Shown here: positions 35,991-43,548 of the stretch, in pieces
How positions within the stretch are numbered: position 1 is the first letter of the stretch
Layout: each line of letters begins with the position of its first letter
NCBI GenBank assembly: GCA_963678375.2
Contig: OY782831.1
Location: 930,001-994,000, forward strand
Direction of reading: 5' to 3'
Length of the DNA: 64,000 nucleotides
Source of the DNA: JAEKNW01 sp963678375
GTDB lineage: Bacteria > Cloacimonadota > Cloacimonadia > Cloacimonadales > JAFGVF01
Notes under the pieces: model-generated
Seen by the model: only the letters and a program-made list of their open reading frames with translations
What the model was told of the DNA's origin: nothing
The model's database searches: none
Made by a program: the position numbers and the translations under genes

Positions 35991-36245
35991 ATAAAATCCA
36001 AGCTACTTGATGTTAAATGCAGATGTGGAACACTTCTATTCAAATATAGAAAAGGTGGGAAAGGATCTTTAATCAAGTGTTTTCGAGATAAAATGATTAA
36101 TCCCGTATTTGACATTGAAGATATAGATTTATTAGCAAAGGCATACTGCCCTAACTGCGGAAGAGCTCTGGGTTATTGGAATATGATAAGGGGTAAAATT
36201 GCTCTTAAAATTAATAATGGGACTATCGATAAAATAAGAATATAA
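35991..36245 (+). CDS. Small zinc-ribbon protein with apparent AUA start
   Basis: An 84-codon open frame (ATA to TAA) with no ATG, GTG or TTG near its 5' end. An ideal AAAGGAG (35977-35983) sits 7 nt upstream of the ATA at 35991, where the start codon should be. The protein begins (I/M)KSKLLDVKCRCGTLLFKYRK. It has CxC (C10, C12) and CPNC (C53, C56), consistent with one zinc ribbon, and ends GTIDKIRI. A conserved, fully open frame with paired Cys motifs argues for a real gene. Either AUA is used as start or a recent G-to-A change or base error hides an ATG. It lies 46 bp after recG. Function unknown. Confidence 0.7.
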   Translation: MKSKLLDVKCRCGTLLFKYRKGGKGSLIKCFRDKMINPVFDIEDIDLLAKAYCPNCGRALGYWNMIRGKIALKINNGTIDKIRI

Positions 36246-36379
36246 GCCTAATTATTGTCTAAGAAGTTGTTCTACTCGTATTTGGGATTAAATAGGAAAA
36301 CTGATAATTAAATGAGATATTCATAGCCATTTCCTCGAAATTAATTATACTAATAAAAAAACATCGAATAGGATGATGC

Positions 36380-37750
36380 ATGAGAATAGAAAAAGATTTA
36401 CTAGGTGATTTAGAAATAAATAAAGAAAAGCTATATGGTATTAACACTGCTAGAGCTTTAGACAACTTTAAAATATCTTCATTAAGAATGTCTTCTCTCT
36501 TTATCAAATCTTTGGCACAAGTTAAATTAGCCTGTGCTAGAACTAACTTCCAACTTGAATATCTAGATGATGAGAAGTATGAAGCTATCTTCTTTGCTCT
36601 AAATGAAATTATTGCTGGAAAATATGACCAGGAATTTGTTACAGATGCTCTACAGGGTGGAGCTGGTACTTCTACGAATATGAACATGAACGAAGTTGTA
36701 GCAAATCTAGCCAACAGATATTTGGGCCATGAAGTAGGTTCTTATCAAGAGATTAAACCTCTTGCTGATGTAAATATGCATCAATCAACAAATGATGTTT
36801 ATCCTACAGCTGTTAGAATTGCTGTACTTTATTTACTTAAAGATTTAGAAAAAGATTTAGCAGAATTACAAGAAGCCCTACAAGCCAAAGAACAAGAGTT
36901 TCATGATATTATAAAGATTGGAAGAACTCAATTACAGGAAGCTGTTCCTATGACTTTAGGAATGGAATTTTCTGCCTATGCAGAAGCTATTTCCAGAGAT
37001 AGATGGCGTATCTTCAAGTGTCGTGAGAGAATTAAAGTTCTTAACCTAGGGGGAACAGCAATTGGTACTGGAGTTGGAGCTCCTCAAAAGTATATTTTTA
37101 AAGTAGTTGAGAACCTAAAAGAAATTACTGGACTAGTTATTGCTAGATCTGAAAATTTAGTTGAAACTACTCAAAATCTTGATCCTTTTGTTGAAATATC
37201 AGGTATGATAAAAGCAGTAGCAGTCAATCTATTTAAAATCAGCAATGATTTACGCTTGCTATCTAGTGATTTAGGAGAAATAAATCTGCCAGCTTTACAG
37301 AGTGGTTCTACAATAATGCCAACTAAAATTAATCCTGTTATGCCAGAAGCTGTATCACAAGTAGCTCTTAAAGTTATTGGTAATGATGCTGTACTAACCA
37401 ATGCATCAGCTTTAGGAAACTTAGAATTAAATCAGTTTATGCCTCTAATTGCTTATACCATTCTTGAATCACTCGAAATTTTACATAATGTAATACCTCT
37501 TTTCCAGAACAAGTGTGTTATAGGTATTACTGCTAATCCAGAGCTATGTAAGCAAAAACTACTCCAAAGTAGAACTATTGCTACTATCTTTGTTCCAATC
37601 TTAGGTTACGCTAAAGTTGAAGAACTTATCAAAGAATCTATAAAGAACAAGCTTAACATAAAAGACATAATATTGCGGGAAAAACTCTTAACTGAATCGC
37701 AAGTTGATGAACTACTCTCACCCAAAAGAATGTATAAACTTGGATTTTAA
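36380..37750 (+). CDS. aspA: Aspartate ammonia-lyase (hydrogenase-cluster associated)
   Basis: 456 residues of the fumarase/aspartase superfamily. Active-site regions are GGAGTSTNMNMNEV (93-106), HQSTNDVYP (134-142), the TQLQEAVPMTLG helix and the signature GSTIMPTKINP (309-319), which carries the catalytic-Ser loop. Length and sequence are nearer AspA than class II fumarase. It deaminates aspartate to fumarate and ammonia. It sits directly upstream of hydE and hydF, an arrangement seen in several anaerobes, so it may supply ammonia for the H-cluster amine or simply be co-located; that link is inference. The start ATG 36380 has AATAGGA upstream. Confidence 0.9.
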   Translation: MRIEKDLLGDLEINKEKLYGINTARALDNFKISSLRMSSLFIKSLAQVKLACARTNFQLEYLDDEKYEAIFFALNEIIAGKYDQEFVTDALQGGAGTSTNMNMNEVVANLANRYLGHEVGSYQEIKPLADVNMHQSTNDVYPTAVRIAVLYLLKDLEKDLAELQEALQAKEQEFHDIIKIGRTQLQEAVPMTLGMEFSAYAEAISRDRWRIFKCRERIKVLNLGGTAIGTGVGAPQKYIFKVVENLKEITGLVIARSENLVETTQNLDPFVEISGMIKAVAVNLFKISNDLRLLSSDLGEINLPALQSGSTIMPTKINPVMPEAVSQVALKVIGNDAVLTNASALGNLELNQFMPLIAYTILESLEILHNVIPLFQNKCVIGITANPELCKQKLLQSRTIATIFVPILGYAKVEELIKESIKNKLNIKDIILREKLLTESQVDELLSPKRMYKLGF

Positions 37751-37783
37751 ATTTGAATGAAATAAATAAATGACTTACCAGTT

Positions 37784-37815
37784 AGGGATATTTTTAGCAG
37801 GTTATTAATATCCCT
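37784..37815 (+). promoter_or_regulatory. Hairpin in the aspA-hydE gap
   Basis: AGGGATAT (37784-37791) pairs with ATATCCCT (37808-37815), 8 bp with a 16-nt loop, followed by TTCTATATAATAGG. It may be a weak terminator or attenuator between aspA and hydE, or an RNA-processing site. The 86-bp gap otherwise holds only the hydE ribosome binding site. Confidence 0.35.
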
Positions 37816-37836
37816 TTCTATATAATAGGAGAATAA

Positions 37837-38907
37837 ATGAAAAACTATAAATGGGATAATTTATCCAAAGAAGAAATGATAGAATTGATGTCTTCAAATG
37901 ACAAGCAATTATTACAAAAATTATATGATGAAGCTTATAAAGTTAAATTAAAATATGTAGGAAAGACTGTTTATTTCCGTGGTCTTGTAGAATTTAGTAA
38001 TATCTGTAGCAAAGATTGCCTTTACTGCGGAATTAGAAAAGGTAACAGCAAAGTAGATAGATATTGCCTTAGCAAAGAAGATATCTTACGATCCGCAAAA
38101 TGGGCTTATGAGCATGACTATGCTTCCTTCGTCCTGCAATCTGGTGAAAGAACAGATGAAGAATTTGTAGCTTTCGTAGAAGATGTTCTTTATGATATTA
38201 AAAATAGGTATGGACTTGGGGTTACCCTATCTCTTGGAGAAGAATCTCGCGAGACCTATAGAAGATGGAGAAAAGCAGGAGCTAGTAGATACTTGCTTAG
38301 AATTGAATCTTCTAACCCAGACATATATAAACTTATTCATCCTGAAGATTGCGATTTCCAAAGAAGACTGCAAGCTATTGAAGACTTAAGAGCTGAAGAT
38401 TATCAAGTTGGTACAGGTGTAATGATTGGCTTACCTACTCAAACAGCTGAAGACCTTGTTAATGATATTCTCTTCTTCAAAAAACACGATATCGATATGA
38501 TAGGTATGGGACCATATATAGTTCACCATGATACACCAATGGCTAATATGATGAAAGATTATGACCCTAAACATCAATTAGAACTCGGATTAAAAATGAT
38601 AGCTTTAACCAGACTATACCTCAAGGATGTCAATATTGCTTCAACAACAGCTTTACAAACCCTAGACCCTTTAGGAAGAGAAAGAGGCTTACTTGCTGGT
38701 GCTAATATCTGTATGCCAGTTGTCTATGAATCAGAAAATAGAAAGAATTATCTTCTCTATGACAACAAACCTGCTCTTACCGAAACAAGTGAAGAAAACA
38801 TGAAGGCTTTTGAGAAATCAATTCATAGAATTGGTGAAAATATTGGCTACGGTGTTATGGGCAACTCTCCTCACTATAAGAAGAGAAAGGGAGATCTCAA
38901 TGGCTAA
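37837..38907 (+). CDS. hydE: [FeFe]-hydrogenase maturase HydE (radical SAM)
   Basis: 356 residues. The radical-SAM cluster motif CxxxCxxC is at C57, C61, C64 (ICSKDCLYCGIRKGN). SLGEES, LLRIESSNPDIYKLIHP and GVMIGLPTQTAEDL match HydE rather than BioB or ThiH. It acts on the cysteine-iron carbonyl intermediate during H-cluster assembly. AGGAG precedes the ATG. Its 3' end overlaps hydF by 8 bp. Its presence implies that the organism makes an [FeFe]-hydrogenase; the third maturase HydG and the hydrogenase itself are not in the window. Confidence 0.95.
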   Translation: MKNYKWDNLSKEEMIELMSSNDKQLLQKLYDEAYKVKLKYVGKTVYFRGLVEFSNICSKDCLYCGIRKGNSKVDRYCLSKEDILRSAKWAYEHDYASFVLQSGERTDEEFVAFVEDVLYDIKNRYGLGVTLSLGEESRETYRRWRKAGASRYLLRIESSNPDIYKLIHPEDCDFQRRLQAIEDLRAEDYQVGTGVMIGLPTQTAEDLVNDILFFKKHDIDMIGMGPYIVHHDTPMANMMKDYDPKHQLELGLKMIALTRLYLKDVNIASTTALQTLDPLGRERGLLAGANICMPVVYESENRKNYLLYDNKPALTETSEENMKAFEKSIHRIGENIGYGVMGNSPHYKKRKGDLNG

Positions 38908-40108
38908 AGTACCTAGAGGAGAAAGATTAGTTTTAACTTTAATTGGTAAAAGAAATGCTGGTAAATCTTCTTTAATTAATGCCATGACAGGGCAAGATAT
39001 TTCTATAGTTTCTGATACTCCCGGGACAACTACAGATCCTGTTGCTAAAGCTTATGAACTTCTTCCCTTAGGACCTGTAACAATCTATGATACTGCTGGT
39101 ATTGATGATGTCGGGAATTTAGGGATCCAAAGAGTTAAAAAAACTCGTAAGATTCTTTTTAGAACTGATGTAGCAATTATAGTTACCGACTCTACTTCTT
39201 TCGATTCTGATTTGGAAAATTTAGTTAATAGCTTAAAAGACATGAAAGTTCCTTTTATTATAGCTTTTAATAAGAATGATTTAAGTCCCCTTCCTAAAGA
39301 GACACGATCCTATTGTAAAGATAATAATATAGCTTTTGCATCTGTATCAGGAACTTCAGGTGCCGGTGTTAGAATGCTAAAAGAAAAACTAGTTACCCTT
39401 GTTCCCTCCAGCCTCACTCACGAAAATAACTTGGTGTCTGATCTACTTCGCCCTGGTCATTTAGTTGTATTAGTAGTACCGATTGATTTAGCAGCACCTA
39501 AAGGCAGACTTATACTTCCCCAAGTACAAGTTTTGAGAGAAGTATTAGACTCTGATGCTATAGGTATAATAGTGAAAGAAAGAGAAATAGAAAAAGCTCT
39601 TGCAGGTTTGAGTAGAAAACCTGACCTCGTAATTACTGATTCTCAGGTTGTACTCAAAGTAGTTGGAGATGTACCTGCTGATGTTAGATTTACAACCTTC
39701 TCCACCCTATTTGCTCGTTATAAGGGAGATTTCGAAACATTAGTTGAAGGCGCTAAAGCTATTGATAAACTAAAAGATGGTTCTAAGATTCTGATTGCAG
39801 AAGCATGTTCACATCATGTCCAAGCAGATGACATTGGAACTGTAAAAATACCTCGTTGGATGAGACAATTCACTGGTAAAGACCTTATCTTCGAAAAGAG
39901 TGCAGGTAATGATTTCCCGGAAAACTTAGAAGATTATGATTTAGTTCTTCATTGTGGATCTTGTATGCTTAATCAGATTGAAATGAAGAGAAGAATTATG
40001 GAATGCCAAAGAAGAGGAGTCCCTATTTCTAATTATGGTGTGACAATATCTAAACTCCACGGTCTCTTAGATCGAGTTATTGAACCATTCTTTATGAAAA
40101 ACGAATAA
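38900..40108 (+). CDS. hydF: [FeFe]-hydrogenase maturation GTPase HydF
   Basis: 402 residues. The N-terminal GTPase has P-loop GKRNAGKS (16-23), DTPGTTTD, DTAG and NKND. A dimerisation domain follows, then the C-terminal [4Fe-4S] scaffold with CxH (C303, H305) and HCxxC (H351, C352, C355), the HydF signature. It assembles the diiron subcluster and delivers it to apo-hydrogenase. ATG 38900 (GGGAG upstream) is chosen over a longer in-frame extension because it starts the conserved GERLVLTLIGKRNAGKSS region and overlaps the hydE stop by 8 bp. Confidence 0.96.
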   Translation: MAKVPRGERLVLTLIGKRNAGKSSLINAMTGQDISIVSDTPGTTTDPVAKAYELLPLGPVTIYDTAGIDDVGNLGIQRVKKTRKILFRTDVAIIVTDSTSFDSDLENLVNSLKDMKVPFIIAFNKNDLSPLPKETRSYCKDNNIAFASVSGTSGAGVRMLKEKLVTLVPSSLTHENNLVSDLLRPGHLVVLVVPIDLAAPKGRLILPQVQVLREVLDSDAIGIIVKEREIEKALAGLSRKPDLVITDSQVVLKVVGDVPADVRFTTFSTLFARYKGDFETLVEGAKAIDKLKDGSKILIAEACSHHVQADDIGTVKIPRWMRQFTGKDLIFEKSAGNDFPENLEDYDLVLHCGSCMLNQIEMKRRIMECQRRGVPISNYGVTISKLHGLLDRVIEPFFMKNE

Positions 40109-40137
40109 TAATTGATTAAGCAAACTTAGGAGGGCTA

Positions 40138-40872
40138 GTGGGGAAAATTGTGTTTTGGCTTCTGATTCTACAGCTATCATTATTATCTGCTGTTCAGGAT
40201 AATTCAACTGAGGTAAATATAAGTAATAATAACAATAGCTATCTAAATGATACTCAAGAAAATAATAATTCTAGTAACAAGAAAAAATCTTTCTTTAACA
40301 ATAATATAGTTGATAGCTTCTTTGCTGTAACATTCGGTTTAAATACATGTTTTCTTTCTTCATCAACCGATGATTATGAAACTTATGGAAATAAAGACTC
40401 TTTTAATAGAGTTTTGCTAGGAGAAAATATTGGGCTTAGCTGGATATTTAACAATGCAAAAGTTTCAAAATATGATAAATGGTTTTATGAGCATGAAGTT
40501 GGATTGTATTATTCTAAAGAGATGTCTGACACTAAAAACTATGATGATCTAAAAGCTTCAAAAAGTGTGCCATATCTTCAACTATCTCAATCCAGCAGAG
40601 GTGTTTATAAAATTAATCGGAATATGTTTTTTTCTTTAGGAGTAGGATTTTATTATGGAAAAGGGATTTCTAAAGAGTTTCGTAGAGATAGCTTTAATTT
40701 ATTTTATATATCATCCTATCGAATTAATAATATTGAACTTGAGTTAATATATAAGTGTAGACTCATAGATTGGGATTCATTATTTATTCATGGTATCACT
40801 ATGGGAGAATATACAGATATTGCCTATACAACTAATCAAGTTTTAAAGCTAAATTTAAAAATGAGGTTTTAG
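40138..40872 (+). CDS. Secreted/outer-membrane hypothetical protein, GTG start
   Basis: 244 residues beginning at GTG 40138, with AGGAGG 4 nt upstream. A signal peptide (VFWLLILQLSLLSAV) is followed by an Asn-rich low-complexity linker (NISNNNNSYLND, NNNSSNKKKS). The rest is a beta-rich, aromatic domain with alternating polar and hydrophobic strands ending LKLNLKMRF. The terminal Phe and strand pattern suggest a small outer-membrane beta-barrel. It lies 29 bp after hydF, but no functional link to hydrogenase maturation is evident. Family not recognised. Confidence 0.7.
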   Translation: MGKIVFWLLILQLSLLSAVQDNSTEVNISNNNNSYLNDTQENNNSSNKKKSFFNNNIVDSFFAVTFGLNTCFLSSSTDDYETYGNKDSFNRVLLGENIGLSWIFNNAKVSKYDKWFYEHEVGLYYSKEMSDTKNYDDLKASKSVPYLQLSQSSRGVYKINRNMFFSLGVGFYYGKGISKEFRRDSFNLFYISSYRINNIELELIYKCRLIDWDSLFIHGITMGEYTDIAYTTNQVLKLNLKMRF

Positions 40873-40891
40873 TAAATCTTCTAGATGCATT

Positions 40892-40918
40892 AAAGGCTCC
40901 TATATAGGAGCCTTTAAC
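40892..40918 (+). terminator. Terminator-like hairpin after the 40138 gene
   Basis: AAAGGCTCC (40892-40900) pairs perfectly with GGAGCCTTT (40907-40915) over a 6-nt loop. The T-tract is short (TTTAAC). It lies 20 nt past the stop and probably ends the hydEF transcript. Confidence 0.65.
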
Positions 40919-41090
40919 AAGAAACATAATCTTTTTATTGCAATTCATAAACCACAATTGGGAAAGCACATTATCATATTTCTAAATCACACGTTAATAA
41001 TATAATGTAACTATCTATTTTAGTCAAACTCTTAAGTACAAAAAGCAAAATATCCTATGTAAAATGCATCATATAAGACTGAATTACAAA

Positions 41091-41642
41091 TTAATTATCT
41101 TCAGAAAAAGCTCTTTTTCTTCTAAATCTACCTTGCCCGGAATGAGGAGACAACATACCACCTCCATCAGGGTTTTCAATTGGTAACTCTCCTGACCTCT
41201 TTTCAAGATCAAATTTATTCAACATCATTCTCACATGATAACCATAAAATCTTTTAGCTTCCTCTTTGGTGAGAGTTTTTCTAGTTTCTATCATTTCATT
41301 ATAGAAGGTTTTACTTATTTCTCCAGTAATTGCTTGAATTTTCTGGTTCAGAACTTGAAGTTTATCATAATCTGGATTAGGACTAGCTAATTCCTTCATA
41401 AAGGTTAACCTTAGATCTCTATTCTTATCATGCAGGGGTTTAATTACTTGGCGATATTTGTTATGTATTTCAGGTCTTTGCTGTTTCATTTCCTTAAAAT
41501 GTACTTCTTTATCATGCTGGTTTATATCCTGGATAATTACTCTGTGAGTAAAGAAGAAGTAAGCTAAAGTAGCAATTACTGCTAAATTGAAAGCAGCAAC
41601 AAGCATAGGAACAACAAAAAAAAGTGTTTTCTTAATTCTCAT
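41091..41642 (-). CDS. CpxP/Spy/ZraP-like periplasmic protein
   Basis: 183 residues. One N-terminal hydrophobic anchor (about 6-30) precedes a highly charged helical domain (about 45-150), with KMKQQRPEIHNKYRQVIKPLHD-like helices and an LTKEEAKRFYGYHVRMM helix that resembles LTxxQ-type Spy/CpxP and heavy-metal-resistance proteins. The tail is basic (RRKRAFSEDN). It is the last gene of an ECF sigma/anti-sigma operon, 9 bp after the anti-sigma gene, with an AAGGAGAG site. Such proteins act as periplasmic chaperones or stress sensors that modulate the sigma factor. Confidence 0.75.
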   Translation of the reverse strand: MRIKKTLFFVVPMLVAAFNLAVIATLAYFFFTHRVIIQDINQHDKEVHFKEMKQQRPEIHNKYRQVIKPLHDKNRDLRLTFMKELASPNPDYDKLQVLNQKIQAITGEISKTFYNEMIETRKTLTKEEAKRFYGYHVRMMLNKFDLEKRSGELPIENPDGGGMLSPHSGQGRFRRKRAFSEDN

Positions 41643-41651
41643 AAACTCTCC

Positions 41652-42053
41652 TTAATCTCCATAATAATAGTTAATAACTTCATCTATTTCTAATGAAGAA
41701 TAGAGACTATTATCACTCACAGAATTAAGATTCTCTTCAGGTGTAGTAACAACAAAAGTGGTAAATAGAATTCCTAGTACAAAACTCATCATAGAACCTA
41801 CTAAGGCTGGACCATACTTTTTATAGAATGGTTGAGGTTTAGTTTGGTATTTTACTGAATTTAAAACTCTCTTATAGATATCTTCTGTTACATATTCATT
41901 ACTAACTTTGCTCAGTAAACTATCCACCTCTTGATATTTAGCAAAAACTCTTGCAAAATCCTTATCTTGAGCTAATTTAGTCTCTACATACATAATTTCC
42001 TTAGAATTAGCTTCCCCATCTAAATATCTATTAATCAATTTCTCATCTTTCAT
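41652..42053 (-). CDS. Probable membrane-bound anti-sigma factor
   Basis: 133 residues. A short cytoplasmic helical domain of anti-sigma type (INRYLDGEANSKEIMYVETKLAQD) is followed by a single transmembrane segment (about 80-103, ALVGSMMSFVLGILFTTF) and a ~30-residue periplasmic tail. There are no cysteines, so the HxxxCxxC zinc motif of many anti-sigma factors is missing. ATG 42053 (GGGAGGAAG upstream) is preferred over GTG 42065. The role is inferred from position between the ECF sigma gene (24 bp upstream) and the CpxP-like gene. Confidence 0.75.
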   Translation of the reverse strand: MKDEKLINRYLDGEANSKEIMYVETKLAQDKDFARVFAKYQEVDSLLSKVSNEYVTEDIYKRVLNSVKYQTKPQPFYKKYGPALVGSMMSFVLGILFTTFVVTTPEENLNSVSDNSLYSSLEIDEVINYYYGD

Positions 42054-42076
42054 ACTTCCTCCCACTTAAGAAGTAG

Positions 42077-42586
42077 TTATAACATGATACCTAAATCACT
42101 TTTTGCTTTTTTCTCAATAATCTTTCTTAGTCTCTTTTTGGCTCTAACCAAGAGACTCTCAATAGCTTTTATAGTAAACCCTGTTTCTTCAGAAATCTCT
42201 TTATATGACTTTTTTTGGTAGATTTTCATCTCTATCAACAAAGACATTTTAGCAGGAATCTCAGCCATAGCATATTTTATTATATCTTTATATAAGTTCT
42301 CTTTTTCTTCACTTCCCATATCTTCAATATTACTAAAATCTAAGTTTGGAAAGGAAATTTCTCTTCTTCTTTTCTTCAGATAATCTAATGAATTATTATG
42401 ACATGCTCTGTAGAGATAAGGTGACACTTTGTCGGAATCAACATTGTCCATTTTATTATAAAAAGCAATAAAAACACTCTGCAAAACATCTTCAGCATCT
42501 TCTCTTTGCCTAACAAATTTTAGTATATAGTTATATAATTTAGGAGTGAATTCTCTGACTATATCTTCGAAATTATCTCTATTCAT
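42077..42586 (-). CDS. ECF-family RNA polymerase sigma factor
   Basis: 169 residues. Region 2 (about 8-75: FTPKLYNYILKFVRQREDAEDVLQSVFI and VSPYLYRACHNNSLDYLKKRRR) recognises -10. Region 4 (about 105-155: EIPAKMSLLIEMKIYQKKSYKEISEETGFTIKAIESLLVRAKKRLR) recognises -35. There is no sensor domain. It is the first gene of an operon with an anti-sigma factor and a CpxP-like protein, so envelope stress is a likely trigger. AGGAGAGAGA precedes the ATG; a MITE-like element lies upstream. Confidence 0.93.
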   Translation of the reverse strand: MNRDNFEDIVREFTPKLYNYILKFVRQREDAEDVLQSVFIAFYNKMDNVDSDKVSPYLYRACHNNSLDYLKKRRREISFPNLDFSNIEDMGSEEKENLYKDIIKYAMAEIPAKMSLLIEMKIYQKKSYKEISEETGFTIKAIESLLVRAKKRLRKIIEKKAKSDLGIML

Positions 42587-42654
42587 TCTCTCTCCTATAA
42601 ATTAAGACTAATATACTTTAAATTTCCTGCATTATTTTTTGATATAACTTTTTG

Positions 42655-42819
42655 ACCCAGATAGTGTAGTAGAGCTTTAGTGAAGAGTGCAGATTATTCT
42701 AGCAAAATAGCTTACAGAATTTTGACGCATATAATTTATATATTCGGAGAAATTATGGAAGTTACTTTTGCAGAAGAATATAGTGCTATTCACAAAGATC
42801 TACTGCATTATTTGGGTTT
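42655..42819 (+). mobile_element. MITE-like repeat, copy 4
   Basis: About 165 bp, nearly identical to copy 2 over the first 25 nt and over the last ~100 nt (CGCATATAATTTATATATTC to TTTGGGTTTAA). It lacks the TTCGCTAAAGCTACGTATC block of copies 2 and 3 and most of the G-rich hairpin. It lies between the ECF sigma operon and the terminator of the ctpA/response-regulator operon. Confidence 0.65.
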
Positions 42820-42867
42820 AATAAGGAAGCATCCCTTGATTTCTCTATTTCTTTAAGGATAAAGCTA

Positions 42868-42895
42868 TAACAAAGGGCGTACATAAATACGCCCT
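42868..42895 (-). terminator. Terminator-like hairpin after the response regulator
   Basis: AGGGCGT (42874-42880) and ACGCCCT (42889-42895), 7 bp with an 8-nt loop, are followed on the minus strand by TTGTTATAG. It lies 27 nt past the stop of the response-regulator gene and probably ends the operon that starts at tmk. The T-tract is weak. Confidence 0.6.
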
Positions 42896-42921
42896 AAGAT
42901 AATCATTAGTTATGAATTCAC

Positions 42922-43539
42922 TTATTTTTCATCTTCTTCCATTTCTGGTTTGACTACATTTTCATAGCAGCTTGGGCAGATACTGTGACTAAACTGGGTA
43001 TCAGTATGTTCACTAACATATAATTCCAGATCTTGCCACTGGGTCTCATCAACTCTTACTTTCTTGCAATAGGAACAGATAGAAATCATCTTTTCTAAAT
43101 TTCTAATTCTATCCAAAGTTTCTTCTAATTGCTGTCTTTGATATTCCAATTTGAGAGCAGATTTAACTCTAAGCATAAGCTCTACATGATTAAAAGGTTT
43201 GCTAATGTAGTCCATAGCTCCTAGATTAAAGGACTTTTTCAATGGTTTCATTTCATCAGCTAGAGGAAGAGCAGTAATTACAATTACCGGAATATGTTTC
43301 CAGACATTTCTCTGTTTTACTATTTCCAGAATATCATAACCACTTAGTTCAGGCATCATAATATCCAAGAGTAAAATATCTGGTTTGTTCTTTTCCATAC
43401 TGGCTAATAGCTCGTTGCCATTATTAAGTAGCGTAAGATTATAGAATCCGTGTTGATTCAAAATAGCCTTAATTAATCTCAGGTTTATTGGGTCATCATC
43501 AACAATATAGATTAGCATGTTTTCTAATTGTTTATCCAT
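42922..43539 (-). CDS. Response regulator with zinc-ribbon-like output domain
   Basis: 205 residues. The receiver domain has the DDD acidic pocket at 14-16, phospho-acceptor D59 in LLLDIMMPELSGYD, and K114 in ISKPF. A short coiled coil follows. The C-terminal domain has four cysteines: C155/C158 (CSYCKK) and C188/C191 (CPSC), with W..LE.YVSEHTDTQFSH between. This output type is seen in many bacterial regulators and has no established function. There is no DNA-binding helix-turn-helix. It starts 9 bp after ctpA, with a GAGGAT site. Confidence 0.88.
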   Translation of the reverse strand: MDKQLENMLIYIVDDDPINLRLIKAILNQHGFYNLTLLNNGNELLASMEKNKPDILLLDIMMPELSGYDILEIVKQRNVWKHIPVIVITALPLADEMKPLKKSFNLGAMDYISKPFNHVELMLRVKSALKLEYQRQQLEETLDRIRNLEKMISICSYCKKVRVDETQWQDLELYVSEHTDTQFSHSICPSCYENVVKPEMEEDEK

Positions 43540-43548
43540 ATTTATCCT

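Noticed and set aside
36259..36714. 151-residue minus-strand open frame over the aspA start
   Set aside because: Antisense to aspA and overlapping its intergenic leader; no ribosome binding site and no recognisable family.
38810..38899. 30-residue N-terminal extension of HydF
   Set aside because: It lies wholly inside hydE in another frame; ATG 38900 has its own ribosome binding site and begins the conserved domain.
42604..42628. Autoregulatory ECF promoter (GGAAAT/GTCTTA) before the sigma gene
   Set aside because: Spacing between elements is shorter than usual and AT-rich matches are easy by chance; kept only as a remark.
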